A stretch of 64,000 nucleotides of DNA from an uncultured Bryobacterales bacterium (GTDB taxonomy: Bacteria > Acidobacteriota > Terriglobia > Bryobacterales > UBA6623), in the NCBI GenBank assembly GCA_951813605.1, contig OX638379.1, positions 2,514,062 to 2,578,061 on the forward strand. The letters run 5' to 3'. The notes below the pieces were generated by a model. It saw only the letters and a program-made list of their open reading frames with translations, was not told the DNA's origin and ran no database searches. The stretch's first letter is position 1. Every line of letters begins with the position of its first letter. Below are positions 45,316-54,584 of the stretch, piece after piece. Position numbers and translations under genes: made by a program.

Positions 45316-46712
45316 TCTTCCTGCTCGGACGACGCCTGCTCAAGGCGCTCAAGGCGGCTCTTGGCCGCGGCAATCGCATCGCGCACGCTGTCGCTGGCCG
45401 TCCCTCCCGGCAAGCGGTGGTTCTCCAGCGCGTTGCGGGGAACGAGTGCGGCCCTTGCGCGCTCGTCAAGCTCGGGCGCGAATTCCCGCAGTTCATCCAA
45501 TGTCCACTCGGCAGGTTTCTTTCCCTGCTTCACGCTTGCCAATACGATCCCGCCGACGATCTGATGCGCGCGGTGGAAAGAAACTCCGCTCCGTGACAGC
45601 ATTTCCGCAAGAGCGGCGGCCGAGACCCAGCCTTCCTCGGCAGCCCTCTCCATCGCCTCGGGCCGGATCCGAGCCGTGTCAACGCACAGCGTCAACACCT
45701 CAAGCGAATCGGCCGCCTGCGCCGCCGTGTCGAAGACTCCCTCCTTGTCTTCCTGCAGGTCCCGGTTGTAGGACATCGGCAGACCCTTCAGCGTCATCAT
45801 CAGGGATTGCAGGTTGCCGCACACCCGCCCCGTCTTGCCGCGCAACAGTTCCAACGCGTCGGGGTTACGCTTTTGCGGCATCAAGCTCGAGCCGGTCGTG
45901 ACCTCGTCCCCCATCTCGAGGAATCCGAACTCCTCGCTGCTGTACAGGATCCAGTCCTCCGCCATTCGGCTGGCATGCAACATCGCCACGGACGCGGCGT
46001 AAAGGAAGTCTAGTGCGAAGTCGCGATCCGAAACGGCATCAAGGCTGTTTGCCGCGACCCCCGAGAATCCCAGGTCCGCAGCCATGGCGTCCCTGTCGAA
46101 AGGGAATCCGCTGCCAGCCAGCGCGCCGCATCCGTAAGGCGACACGTCGGTCCGTTCGTAGGCTTGCTGCAACCGCTCCCAGTCGCGGTGGAACATTTCG
46201 AAATAGGCGAGCAGATAATGCGAAAACAGGACGGCTTGGGCGCGTCGAAGGTGGGTGTACCCAGGCAGAAGCGCCCCGAACTCGCGCTCGGCGAGCCGCA
46301 GCAGGGACCCCATCAGCGATTCCAATCGTGCTTGGACTGCCCGGATCGTGCCCTTCATCCAATGCCGGAAGTCAGCAGCTACCTGCTCGTTGCGGCTGCG
46401 ACCGGTATGAATCTTCTCCGACAGCTCGCCAACCGACTCGCCTAGCTTCCGGATCACGAACGTGTGGATGTCTTCGTCATCAGCATCGAAGTAGCCCGGA
46501 GACGCCGCCTCCGCTAGCATTTCGTCGAATGCAGCGTGGATCCGGTTCCGCTCGTCGACCGTCAAGATCCCGACACTCTCCAGCGCATTCGCGAACGCCT
46601 TGGAGCCGATCACGTCGGCTTCGAACAGCTTCTTGTCGAAGTGCAGCGACCCGGAATAGCGCTCGAACAGCGCGGCCGGGCCGGCCTCGAACCGTCCGCC
46701 CCAAAGCTTCAT
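45312..46712 (-). CDS. argH: Argininosuccinate lyase
   Basis: A 466-residue fumarase/aspartase-superfamily enzyme that cleaves argininosuccinate to arginine and fumarate, the last step of the pathway. Visible are HTGRSRNEQVAADFR, YTHLRRAQAVLFSHYLL and the superfamily signature GSSLMPQKRNPDALELLRGK. Length is normal. It overlaps argG upstream by 4 bp and argR downstream by 4 bp, indicating translational coupling. Confidence 0.97.
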   Translation of the reverse strand: MKLWGGRFEAGPAALFERYSGSLHFDKKLFEADVIGSKAFANALESVGILTVDERNRIHAAFDEMLAEAASPGYFDADDEDIHTFVIRKLGESVGELSEKIHTGRSRNEQVAADFRHWMKGTIRAVQARLESLMGSLLRLAEREFGALLPGYTHLRRAQAVLFSHYLLAYFEMFHRDWERLQQAYERTDVSPYGCGALAGSGFPFDRDAMAADLGFSGVAANSLDAVSDRDFALDFLYAASVAMLHASRMAEDWILYSSEEFGFLEMGDEVTTGSSLMPQKRNPDALELLRGKTGRVCGNLQSLMMTLKGLPMSYNRDLQEDKEGVFDTAAQAADSLEVLTLCVDTARIRPEAMERAAEEGWVSAAALAEMLSRSGVSFHRAHQIVGGIVLASVKQGKKPAEWTLDELREFAPELDERARAALVPRNALENHRLPGGTASDSVRDAIAAAKSRLERLEQASSEQEE

Positions 46713-47941
46713 CGACTGCCGCCTCTCGATGCCGCGAGGCCGCCCTGCACGGTGGCGTGAACCCGGATCGGCAGCCCCGTGAGATTGATGAGGCCCTTGG
46801 CGTCTTGCTGGTCGTACTCGTCTCCCATGGTGAAGCTTGCGATCTCCGGGGCGTAGAGCGAATATGGCGACGTGCGGCTGAGTACGTCAATGCGCCCCTG
46901 GCAGAGGTGGAGCTTGACGGTCCCCGTCACGTGACGCTGCGTCTTGTCAACGAATCCGTCCAAGGCCTCGCGCAGCGGAGTGAACCACTTGCCGTCGTAA
47001 ACCAGCTCGGCGTAGTCGAGGGCGAGCTTCTGCTTGTAGTGCTGCGTAGCCCGGTCCAAGGCCAGGGCTTCCAGCTCGCGATGCGCAGACATGAGGATCG
47101 TCCCGCCCGGCGTCTCGTAGCAGCCGCGCGACTTCATTCCAACAAAGCGGTTTTCCACCAAGTCGATGCGGCCGATGCCATGCTCGCAACCGGCCTGGTT
47201 CAGGGTCTCGACGATCGTCGCGGGGCTCATCCGGGTCCCGCCCAGCCCGACCGGCGTACCGGCCGCGAAGTCGATTTCCACGACCGTGCCTTCCACAGGC
47301 GCGTTCCCGGGTTTCGCCGACAGCGTCCACACGCCCTCCGATGGGGCGTTGGCCGGATCCTCGAGTTCGGCCCCCTCATGGGAAATGTGCCACAGATTGG
47401 CATCGCGGCTGTAAATCTTCTCCTTGCTCTGCTGGATAGGCACGCCATGGCGGTCGGCGTAGTCAATGGCATCCTCGCGCGACACGATGTCCCACTCGCG
47501 CCACGGCGCGATGACTGGCAAATGCGGAGCGAGAGCCTTGTAGGCCAGTTCAAAACGCACCTGGTCGTTGCCCTTGCCCGTCGCTCCGTGAGCGAGCGCG
47601 TCGCATCCGGTGCGCAGGGCCACTTCCACTTGGAGCTTCGCCAGCAGCGGACGGGCAATTGATGTCCCGAGCAAGTACTTGTGTTCGTACACTGCCCCGG
47701 CTCTCACCATGGGCCAAACGTAGTCCCGCACGAACTCCTCGCGCAGGTCCTCCACATACACCTCGCAAGCTCCGCTGGCAAGAGCCTTCTCCTCCAGACC
47801 CTCGAGTTCGCCGCCGCCTTGACCGATATCGCCGCAAACCGCGACGACTTCCGCCCCGTAATTCTCCCTGAGCCAAGGAATGATGATCGACGTGTCGAGC
47901 CCGCCTGAATAGGCCAACGCCACTTTTTTCGGTTTTGCCAT
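46709..47941 (-). CDS. argG: Argininosuccinate synthase
   Basis: A 410-residue ATP-dependent ligase joining citrulline and aspartate. The N-terminal ATP pyrophosphatase loop AYSGGLDTS is clear, followed by DIGQGGGELEGLEEKAL and the conserved HGATGKGNDQVRFEL. Length is typical. It starts 10 bp after argF and overlaps argH by 4 bp. Confidence 0.97.
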   Translation of the reverse strand: MAKPKKVALAYSGGLDTSIIIPWLRENYGAEVVAVCGDIGQGGGELEGLEEKALASGACEVYVEDLREEFVRDYVWPMVRAGAVYEHKYLLGTSIARPLLAKLQVEVALRTGCDALAHGATGKGNDQVRFELAYKALAPHLPVIAPWREWDIVSREDAIDYADRHGVPIQQSKEKIYSRDANLWHISHEGAELEDPANAPSEGVWTLSAKPGNAPVEGTVVEIDFAAGTPVGLGGTRMSPATIVETLNQAGCEHGIGRIDLVENRFVGMKSRGCYETPGGTILMSAHRELEALALDRATQHYKQKLALDYAELVYDGKWFTPLREALDGFVDKTQRHVTGTVKLHLCQGRIDVLSRTSPYSLYAPEIASFTMGDEYDQQDAKGLINLTGLPIRVHATVQGGLAASRGGSR

Positions 47942-47951
47942 TCGGTTGCCC

Positions 47952-48914
47952 CTATCTGCGTCCCACCATCATCAACAGCAGCGCCTTGTGGGCGTGCAGC
48001 CTGTTCTCGGCCTGGTCGAAAACAAGAGATGCCTTCGATTCGATCACGGAATCGCTCACCTCCTCGCCCCGCAGCGCCGGGAGGCAGTGCATGAACACCG
48101 CGTCCTTGCTGGCTGCGCTCATGACCGCCTCGGTGACTTCGTAGCCCGAGAACGCGATGCGGCGCTGCTGCGTTTCGTCTTCCCAGCCCATGCTCGTCCA
48201 CACATCCGTGTACACCGCCGTCGCGCCTCGCACGGCCTCCTCGATGTCGGAAAGCACCTCGATCCTTGACCCGGTGGATTCGGCTATCGAGTTCGCCTGC
48301 GCGAGATCCTTAGCCCGGGGCGCGTACTCGGGAGGGCTGCATAGCGAGATCGATATGCCCATCTGGGTCGAGCAGTGAAGGAGCGAGTGCGCGACGTTGT
48401 TCGCATCGCCGATGTAGGCCAGCTTGAGGCCTTCGAACGAGCCGAAATGCTCCAGGAGGGTCAGGAAGTCCGCCAGGGCCTGGCAAGGGTGGTAGGAATC
48501 GCTGAGCGCGTTGATCACCGGCACCTTCGACCATTCGGCGAGCAGTTCCAAGGTCTTGTGCGAGTAGGTTCTCGCCACGACCGCGTCAAACCAGCGGTCG
48601 AGGTTGCGGGCGATGTCCCTGGCAGGCTCGCGCTCCCCGATGCGGCCGTCCTGGTGGTCTTGGAACACTGAGAAGCCGCCAAGCTGCAGCGCCGCCAGTT
48701 CGAAGGTCATGCGCGTCCGCAGGGACGGCTTCTCGAACAGCAGGGCGACAGCGCGGTGCCGCAGGGACTCCCGGTACAGCTCCGGCTCGATCTTGACCTG
48801 CAACGCAAGCTCCAGCAAGCTTCGCAACTCGTGGGCCGAGAGGTCGCTGTCTCGCAGAAAGTGAGGAGCTTCCACCGTTCGATACGTCCCGAATGGAACT
48901 GCATGAATATTCAT
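47952..48914 (-). CDS. argF: Ornithine carbamoyltransferase
   Basis: A 320-residue enzyme that makes citrulline from ornithine and carbamoyl phosphate. The carbamoyl-phosphate site appears as KPSLRTRMTFE, the HPxQ-type motif as YHPCQALADF, and the ornithine loop as DVWTSMGWED. The C-terminal HCLPA motif is present (FMHCLPALRGEEV). It is the first gene of the arg operon. The ATG lies in an AT-rich patch that probably contains the promoter and ArgR site. Confidence 0.96.
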   Translation of the reverse strand: MNIHAVPFGTYRTVEAPHFLRDSDLSAHELRSLLELALQVKIEPELYRESLRHRAVALLFEKPSLRTRMTFELAALQLGGFSVFQDHQDGRIGEREPARDIARNLDRWFDAVVARTYSHKTLELLAEWSKVPVINALSDSYHPCQALADFLTLLEHFGSFEGLKLAYIGDANNVAHSLLHCSTQMGISISLCSPPEYAPRAKDLAQANSIAESTGSRIEVLSDIEEAVRGATAVYTDVWTSMGWEDETQQRRIAFSGYEVTEAVMSAASKDAVFMHCLPALRGEEVSDSVIESKASLVFDQAENRLHAHKALLLMMVGRR

Positions 48915-48951
48915 TTAATTGCATGATTACACATCTAGAGTTCCAAGTCAA
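48903..48951 (-). promoter_or_regulatory. Putative promoter and ArgR operator at the argF start
   Basis: On the minus strand TTGACT (48951-48946), a 16-bp spacer and TAATCA (48929-48924) resemble -35/-10 boxes; transcription would start within a few bases of the argF ATG. The AT-rich palindrome ATGAATATTCAT (48903-48914) overlaps the start codon and resembles ARG-box half-sites, though with a shorter centre than the E. coli consensus. Confidence 0.4.
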
Positions 48952-49013
48952 AAGACCGTGATTCCTGCCGCGCCGCAGGTCGGTCGAGTCCCGGATGTGC
49001 CAACCTGAATGCG

Positions 49014-49985
49014 ATGCGACTGGATGCCGGACAGGAGGACGTCGGCGGGCGCCTTGACCGATTCGTGAGCCAGCGCATCGAGGACGCGAGCCGTTCCTTG
49101 GTTCTGGAATGGATCCGCGCGGGCCGGGTGCGCGTCAACGGGACCGTCGAACGGAAGGCGTCGCGCAGGTTGCGCGGCAACGAGGCGGTGGATGTAGACC
49201 CCGCAGCGCGGCCCCCGCTCCGGGCGATGCCGGAGGCCATCGACATCGACATCCTTTACGAGGACCAGCACATCGCGGTCGTGAACAAGCCCGCGGGAAT
49301 GATCGTGCATGCGGGAGCTGGCAACCACTCCGGGACGCTGGTCAACGCGCTGCTGCATCATTTCGACCGTCTATCCAGCGCATCGGGCGACTCAAGGCCC
49401 GGTATTGTGCACCGACTCGACCGTTTCACCACCGGCGCAATCGTCGTGACCAAGCACGACCGCGCCCATCGGCTGCTGCAGGAGCAGTTCCAGAAACGGG
49501 AGGTGCGCAAGCACTATTGGGCGGTGGTGGAAGGGGCTTTGCCGCACGACCCGCACGACGATCCCAGGCTGCTGCGTCACGGGCGACCGGTGATGCGGGA
49601 CGGTTGGTGGTGGCTGCGCCTGGAGCTGCCGATCCGCCGGGACAAGCGCAATCGCATCAAGATGGCGGTCGCGTCAAACGGCAGGGAGGCGGTCAGCGAT
49701 TTCCGCGTGCTGCGATCCGGCGCGCGCTACTCCGCGGTCGAAGTGCGCATTCATACCGGGCGCACCCATCAGGTGCGGCTGCATCTAGCCAGCGCGGGGC
49801 ATCCTGTCGTCGGGGACTCGCTCTACGGGGCGCGACGCGCGCTACCGGAAATTCCGGGCTTGCGGCGCTATCTGCTGCACGCTCGCCGCTTGGAGTTCGA
49901 ACATCCCGACACCGGTCAGCGGATGGGATTCGACGCCCCGCCGGACGCGGAATTCGCGAGATTGGTTTCGCGGCTGGGTCTATAA
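49014..49985 (+). CDS. RluA/RluD-family 23S rRNA pseudouridine synthase
   Basis: A 323-residue enzyme with an N-terminal S4 RNA-binding domain (DRFVSQRIEDASRSLVLEWI) and a RluA-type catalytic domain. Catalytic Asp136 lies in the signature GIVHRLDRFTTG (usual form HRLDxxTSG). Other motifs are IAVVNKPAGMIVHAG, KHYWAVVEG and GRTHQVRLHLASAGHPVVGD. It likely modifies large-subunit rRNA as RluD does, but the exact target uridines cannot be read off. The start GCG-ATG at 49014 is divergent from argF. The VWA gene follows after 7 bp. Confidence 0.93.
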   Translation: MRLDAGQEDVGGRLDRFVSQRIEDASRSLVLEWIRAGRVRVNGTVERKASRRLRGNEAVDVDPAARPPLRAMPEAIDIDILYEDQHIAVVNKPAGMIVHAGAGNHSGTLVNALLHHFDRLSSASGDSRPGIVHRLDRFTTGAIVVTKHDRAHRLLQEQFQKREVRKHYWAVVEGALPHDPHDDPRLLRHGRPVMRDGWWWLRLELPIRRDKRNRIKMAVASNGREAVSDFRVLRSGARYSAVEVRIHTGRTHQVRLHLASAGHPVVGDSLYGARRALPEIPGLRRYLLHARRLEFEHPDTGQRMGFDAPPDAEFARLVSRLGL

Positions 49986-49992
49986 TCCAACT

Positions 49993-50946
49993 ATGTTGAT
50001 GCGTTTCGGTGCCTTGCTGGGAGTGACTGCAATTGCTGCAGCGGCGTGGGCGCAGAACAGCAGCAAGCCGGAGCTTGCCCCGGTCTACTCGGATTCGGAC
50101 TCCGACGTGATCAAGGTCGATGTCGCACGCGTGCCCCTGCTTTTCACGGTCACGGACAGGAAGAACCGCTTCATAACCGACTTGGGCCGCGATGATTTCC
50201 AAGTCTTCGATGACGGCTGGCAGCAGGAGATCCGGGAGTTCGACCGAGAGAGCGACCTGCCCTTGCGAATCGGCGTAATCCTCGACACCAGCAACTCGAT
50301 CCGCGCCCGTTTCAAGTTCGAGCAGGAAGCAGCGATCGAGTTCTTGCAGAGGGTGCTCGCCGAGGAGTCCGACCGCGCCTTTCTCGTCAGCTTCGACACA
50401 AGAGCGGAGCTGATCGTCGACTACACCAACGCCATCGAAGAGCTGGCCGACGGCGTGCGCCGACTGCGCGCGGGAGGCGGGACTGCGCTGTACGACGCGA
50501 TCTACTACGCCTGCCGGGACAAGCTGCCAGAAGACCAGCCGAAGGAGCAGTTCCGACGTGCATTGGTGGTGATCGGGGACGGCGAGGACAACCGCAGCAC
50601 GGTGACACGAGAAGACGCGCTGGAGATGGCGCTCAAGGCAGAGGCGGTGGTGTACACGATCTCCACCAATCGCAGCGGCCAGGCCGCTGTCGGGGACAAG
50701 ACGCTGCGACGGTTCGCCAGCGAGACCGGAGGAAGGTCCTACCATCCGTTCCAAGCGCGGGACCTGCAGCAATCGTTCGCGAACATCGCGAATGAATTGC
50801 GCCACCAGTACTTCATCCTCTATTCGCCCAGCCAGTTCGTCAACGACGGCGCGTTCCATACCGTGGAGGTGCGCACCAGGCATCGCAACGCCAGCGTGAG
50901 GGTCCGCAGTGGCTACTACGCCCCGCTACCAGGCGAGTCGAACTAG
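49993..50946 (+). CDS. Exported VWA-domain protein (acidobacterial type)
   Basis: A 317-residue protein with a leader (MLMRFGALLGVTAIAAAAWAQ) and a von Willebrand A domain with an intact MIDAS motif DTSNS (Asp98, Ser100, Ser102). The preceding motif PLLFTVTDRKNRFITDLGRDDFQVFDDG and the ending VRVRSGYYAP match the VWFA-related family common in Acidobacteria. Its function is unknown; VWA domains bind metal and protein ligands. It is probably cotranscribed with the pseudouridine synthase. Confidence 0.9.
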   Translation: MLMRFGALLGVTAIAAAAWAQNSSKPELAPVYSDSDSDVIKVDVARVPLLFTVTDRKNRFITDLGRDDFQVFDDGWQQEIREFDRESDLPLRIGVILDTSNSIRARFKFEQEAAIEFLQRVLAEESDRAFLVSFDTRAELIVDYTNAIEELADGVRRLRAGGGTALYDAIYYACRDKLPEDQPKEQFRRALVVIGDGEDNRSTVTREDALEMALKAEAVVYTISTNRSGQAAVGDKTLRRFASETGGRSYHPFQARDLQQSFANIANELRHQYFILYSPSQFVNDGAFHTVEVRTRHRNASVRVRSGYYAPLPGESN

Positions 50947-51047
50947 GCAAAACCGCCGTTCTGCATCCCGAAGTCGGTCTCCTTTGCGCGAAATGCGGAT
51001 AAAGAGTCGAGTTTCTTGCTTCTATTTCGTTATTTGTTCGCTTTGTT

Positions 51048-51056
51048 GGTATAGTT
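51048..51056 (+). promoter_or_regulatory. Extended -10 promoter upstream of recA
   Basis: TG at 51048-51049 one base before TATAGT (51051-51056) forms an extended -10 element within a clearly AT-rich patch, 36 bases before recA. No good -35 is visible, as is common for extended -10 promoters. No clear LexA box was found. Confidence 0.5.
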
Positions 51057-51091
51057 AGTGTATTGATTCAATTCACGAAAGGACAATTCAC

Positions 51092-52135
51092 ATGCACCGA
51101 GCAACGCAACGAAACCTAGAGGCCGCCATCCGGCAGATCGAGAAGGATCATGGCAAGGGGGCGATCCTGCGCATGGGCGATAGTGACGCCGGCATCGGCG
51201 TCGACGTCATATCCAGCGGATCAGTCTCGTTGGACGCTGCGCTGGGAATCGGCGGCTTCCCGAAGGGCAGGGTGGTCGAGATCTACGGCCCCGAGTCGTC
51301 GGGCAAGACCACGCTGGCTCTGCAGGCGGTGGCCCAGGCCCAGCAAGCAGGAGGCATGGCGGCCTTCATCGACGCCGAGCACGCGATGGATCCGATCTAC
51401 GCGGGAAGGCTGGGGGTCGATGTCGACAACCTGCTGGTTTCCCAGCCGGACTACGGGGAGCAGGCGCTGCAGATCGTGGACGTGCTGGTGCAGTCGGGCG
51501 CAATCGACATCATCGTGGTCGACTCGGTGGCGGCCCTGGTACCGCACGCCGAGTTGAAAGGCGAGATGGGCGACAGCCATGTCGGGCTGCACGCGCGCCT
51601 GATGTCGCAGGCTTTGCGCAAGCTGACGGGAAAGGTGTCCCGGTCGAACTGCTGCATCCTCTTCATCAACCAGATCCGCGAAAAGATCGGCGTAATGTTC
51701 GGCAGCCCCGAAACGACGACTGGAGGGCGAGCGCTGAAGTTTTACTCCTCCGTTCGGGTCGACATCCGCCGCATCAGCGCGATCAAGGACGGCGACCAAG
51801 TGATCGGAAACCGCACGAAGGTCAAGGTCGTGAAGAACAAGATGGCGCCGCCATTCAAGATTGCTGAGTTCGACATCATGTACGGGGAGGGCGTTTCCCT
51901 GGAAGGCGACCTTCTCGACCTCGGCGTGGCCAAGAGAATCGTCGAAAAGAGCGGCGCGTGGTACTCGTACGGCGGCGAGCGCCTCGGGCAGGGCCGGCAC
52001 AAGGCCAAAGCCTTCCTGAAGGAGAACAAGGACACGCGAGCCAAGATCGAGCGCGCCGTGCGCGAGGAGATGGGGCTGCGCGTGCCGGATGCCGGCGGGC
52101 AACCCGCGAACGGGTCGGCGGCGCAGGCCAACTGA
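51092..52135 (+). CDS. recA: RecA recombinase
   Basis: A 347-residue recombinase that forms filaments on single-stranded DNA, pairs homologous strands and promotes LexA cleavage. The Walker A box GPESSGKT (66-73) is intact, followed by [10 protein letters not shown] and the Walker B region [12 protein letters not shown]. The L2-like loop is complete ([21 protein letters not shown]). Length is normal; the tail ends in Ala/Asn-rich sequence. A start at ATG 51092 is preceded by GAAAGGA. Confidence 0.98.
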   Translation: MHRATQRNLEAAIRQIEKDHGKGAILRMGDSDAGIGVDVISSGSVSLDAALGIGGFPKGRVVEIYGPESSGKTTLALQAVAQAQQAGGMAAFIDAEHAMDPIYAGRLGVDVDNLLVSQPDYGEQALQIVDVLVQSGAIDIIVVDSVAALVPHAELKGEMGDSHVGLHARLMSQALRKLTGKVSRSNCCILFINQIREKIGVMFGSPETTTGGRALKFYSSVRVDIRRISAIKDGDQVIGNRTKVKVVKNKMAPPFKIAEFDIMYGEGVSLEGDLLDLGVAKRIVEKSGAWYSYGGERLGQGRHKAKAFLKENKDTRAKIERAVREEMGLRVPDAGGQPANGSAAQAN

Positions 52136-52149
52136 ACCGCCCCGTCGGA

Positions 52150-52172
52150 CCGGGGGTCGCTTCGACTCCCGG
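52150..52172. terminator. Bidirectional terminator hairpin between recA and the isomerase gene
   Basis: CCGGGGGTCG, loop CTT, CGACTCCCGG forms a 10-bp stem with one G-T pair, starting 15 bases after the recA stop and lying in the 49-bp space between convergent genes. Either strand can fold. Confidence 0.6.
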
Positions 52173-52184
52173 CTCAGGCCCAGG

Positions 52185-53048
52185 CTAGCCGAAGATTCTC
52201 TGGAACGCCGGGAACGATGCCCGGAAGCCGTCCTCGAACGAGCCGTCGACAGGATGGTAGACACTCTCGAGGGAGACCACTCCGGAGAAGCGATCACGGT
52301 CGAGCGCCCTCGCGATGTCTTCGAAATAGGGTGCCATGTGCGCGGTGCCGAAGCGGCACTGCTCGACGCTCGCCTTGGGGATGTCGACCCGCAGGTCCTT
52401 GATGTGAATATGCGCGAGGCAGCCGCGCAATGCCTCGTAACCGTCTGGAAATGCCGGTTCGGCACAGTAGAGGCTGTTGCCCGGATCCCAAAGCACGCGC
52501 AGGCGGTCGGATCCCATCTCTTCCACGAGCTTGCGGCCCAGCCATCCAGACGTCACCATCGCGTTGTTGCCGGTCTCGACAACGAGCGTGACGCCCCCGT
52601 GCTCGGCAAGCTCGACAGCGGGCCCCAGCAGAGCTTTCACCTTCTCCCAAGCGCCGGTTGCCACATTCCACGCTTCCGCACCCCCGGACCCGAAGAGGAT
52701 CATTTCCTTGCGGAAGCTCATGATCCGGACCAGTCCGCATTCCAGCGCCTTGGCCTCGGCGATGCAGCGCCGGAGCGCATCCATGTGCCGTGAATGCGCC
52801 TCGCCGCCGACCTCCGTGGAGCCGACTCCCATGCCCGCGAAATTGTGCCTCGAGATGCAGCAGACCTGGACGCCGTACTGGCGCACGAGATCCCCTACCC
52901 GACCGATCTGGGAGTCGTCCAAGTCGCCGACTTCCTTGTCCCACACGTATTGGAGTTCGGCATAGCGCAGCCCGTGCTCCCGCATGACGTCGAGCGCGTG
53001 CTCGAATTCCCTGCTAATGCCGTCGGTGATAACGCCGAGCCTTGCCAA
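52185..53048 (-). CDS. Sugar phosphate isomerase/epimerase-like TIM barrel
   Basis: A 287-residue protein of the xylose isomerase-like TIM-barrel (AP endonuclease 2) superfamily. Metal-binding residues typical of the family are visible in VVETGNNAMVT, VLWDPGNSLY, HIHIKDLR and VSLESVYHP. There is no signal peptide. Activity on a specific sugar is unknown. It lies 10 bp downstream of the dehydrogenase gene on the same strand, so the pair probably works on a common small-molecule pathway. Confidence 0.88.
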   Translation of the reverse strand: MARLGVITDGISREFEHALDVMREHGLRYAELQYVWDKEVGDLDDSQIGRVGDLVRQYGVQVCCISRHNFAGMGVGSTEVGGEAHSRHMDALRRCIAEAKALECGLVRIMSFRKEMILFGSGGAEAWNVATGAWEKVKALLGPAVELAEHGGVTLVVETGNNAMVTSGWLGRKLVEEMGSDRLRVLWDPGNSLYCAEPAFPDGYEALRGCLAHIHIKDLRVDIPKASVEQCRFGTAHMAPYFEDIARALDRDRFSGVVSLESVYHPVDGSFEDGFRASFPAFQRIFG

Positions 53049-53058
53049 GTTGCCCTCC

Positions 53059-53949
53059 CTACCAAGTCACCTCAGTGTCCGCGATTTCCTCCAGCCACTT
53101 GGCAACCGCCCAGTTGTCTTCGCCCGGATAGCGGGACATGCCCGTTTGGAACATCTCGTACGCGGCGCTCGTCGCGAACATGGCCGCGCCCGCATCGCGC
53201 GCCAAGCTCATCGAAATGCCCAGGTCCTTGTACATCGTGCCGATGGCGCTACCTGTGTTCTTGAACTTTCGATCGAGCACCTGTCGGGCGCAATGCTCGA
53301 AGAGAGGGCTTCCGACAGAACTCGCCCGGATCACGTCAAAGAGCGTTTGGCCCTTGACGCCAGCCTTGCATCCCAGCACCAGGGACTCGAAGGTGGCGGC
53401 GAACGTGCAGCCTATCAAGACCTGCAGAGCCGCTTTCACCACTTGTCCCTGGCCGACTTCCTCGCCGACATGGAACAAATCCTTGGAAATCGCCTCCAGC
53501 GCTTCCCGATTCCGCTCCAGAACGGCCGATTGCGCGGCCGCCATCAATGTCAAGGTTCCGCCCTCAGCCCCTGGCTTGCCACCGCTAACCGGGGAGTCGA
53601 TGAGGTGGACGCCGCGCTCGGCCAGCGGCTTCTCAAGAGCTCTCACCTCGGTCGGGAGAATGGTTGCCGTCACAATCACCGTGCTGCCCGGGAGCATGCG
53701 GGTGGCAGCCCCGTCCGGGCCAAGCAAAGCCTCCCGCACCTGGGAGCCGTTGAGGACCATGACGAAGACCGCGTCGGAGTTAGCACCCACTTGTGCGCAA
53801 TGCGCGGCGGGCGTTCCGCCCGCAGCCTGGAGCAAAGCCACGCGCTCGGACCGCAGGTCAAACCCCGTCGTCGGGAATCCGGTCGCCACAAGATTCCGTG
53901 CGAGGCCGATCCCCATGTCGCCCATGCCAATTACGCCAGTCCGTAGCAT
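53059..53949 (-). CDS. NAD(P)-dependent beta-hydroxyacid dehydrogenase
   Basis: From ATG 53949 (296 residues; the longer frame upstream is non-coding). This is a 3-hydroxyisobutyrate/6-phosphogluconate dehydrogenase-type protein: nucleotide-binding GVIGMGDMGIGLARNL at the N-terminus, the substrate signature DSPVSGGKPGAEGGTLTLM, and the helix with the catalytic Lys in GQVVKAALQVLIGC. Likely substrates are hydroxyacids such as tartronate semialdehyde or hydroxyisobutyrate, but these are not resolved. It is first of the pair with the isomerase-like gene. Confidence 0.9.
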   Translation of the reverse strand: MLRTGVIGMGDMGIGLARNLVATGFPTTGFDLRSERVALLQAAGGTPAAHCAQVGANSDAVFVMVLNGSQVREALLGPDGAATRMLPGSTVIVTATILPTEVRALEKPLAERGVHLIDSPVSGGKPGAEGGTLTLMAAAQSAVLERNREALEAISKDLFHVGEEVGQGQVVKAALQVLIGCTFAATFESLVLGCKAGVKGQTLFDVIRASSVGSPLFEHCARQVLDRKFKNTGSAIGTMYKDLGISMSLARDAGAAMFATSAAYEMFQTGMSRYPGEDNWAVAKWLEEIADTEVTW

Positions 53950-54349
53950 TCGCCGATTCGCCGCCTGGGCCCATTCTCCCCCATTCCCACGCGGCGGTCG
54001 CCGGCTCGGGATCAGAGCGCGCGAGCGCTTGGCCGATCGCGCAGCGCGCCGGTCGTGACGGCAATCGTGGAAAACCACGGTGCCAGGCGCGTGATCGGCC
54101 GGCAGCACCCCGGCCGCGGACGGAGCAGGCCGTTGGCGGGAGCCGAAGACTCCCGGACCGTCGTGGACCGGAGTGGACCAGCACGGCCAGCCCCTGGCAA
54201 CCACCAATGCCGAACCGAAACTCTACAATAGGAAAGAACGGCGTTGGCGCTTGACAGCTACGGAACCCGTTCACGAGGCTCGGGATGTCGCAAACGAGGC
54301 CTGAGGCCAGGCTGGCAGCGGCAGCCGAGCGGCCAGGCAAGACGGTCGT
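53950..54349. other. 400-bp stretch upstream of tRNA-Leu, no gene seen
   Basis: Divergent space between the dehydrogenase (-) and tRNA-Leu (+). Frames here are continuations of neighbouring open frames without family motifs. Confidence 0.5.
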
Positions 54350-54438
54350 GCTGGAGTGGCGGAATTGGCAGACGCACTGGACTCAAAATCCAGCGCCCTT
54401 TACCGGGCATGAGGGTTCGACCCCCTCCTCCAGCACCA
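54350..54438 (+). tRNA. tRNA-Leu (anticodon CAA)
   Basis: A class II tRNA with a long variable arm. Acceptor GCTGGAG pairs with CTCCAGC; the anticodon stem CTGGA/TCCAG surrounds CTCAAAA (anticodon CAA, 54384-54386); the T arm is GAGGG TTCGACC CCCTC. CCA is encoded. It reads TTG codons. Confidence 0.97.
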
Positions 54439-54584
54439 TTCGCTTGCTTGCCATCAAGGCTCCAGATCGCATCGGACCTGCACACCGGGGCTTTTCTGGG
54501 TTATTCCGGCATGTCAAAGGGATAGACAGGCGAAAGTCCCTCGTACCTACCTTCATTTCGAATCCTGGCTATCGGGCCAGTCGA

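Noticed and set aside
46013..47662. 549-codon plus-strand frame opposite argH and argG
   Set aside because: argG and argH are certain on the other strand; the frame has no motifs.
50998..51090. LexA/SOS box upstream of recA
   Set aside because: No convincing match to known LexA site types; only a half-like GTTC element was seen, which is too weak.
54285..54584. N-terminal extension of the alginate-export-like protein through tRNA-Leu
   Set aside because: The extension reads through the tRNA (EWRNWQTHWTQNPAPFTG), and a clear leader starts at ATG 54585.
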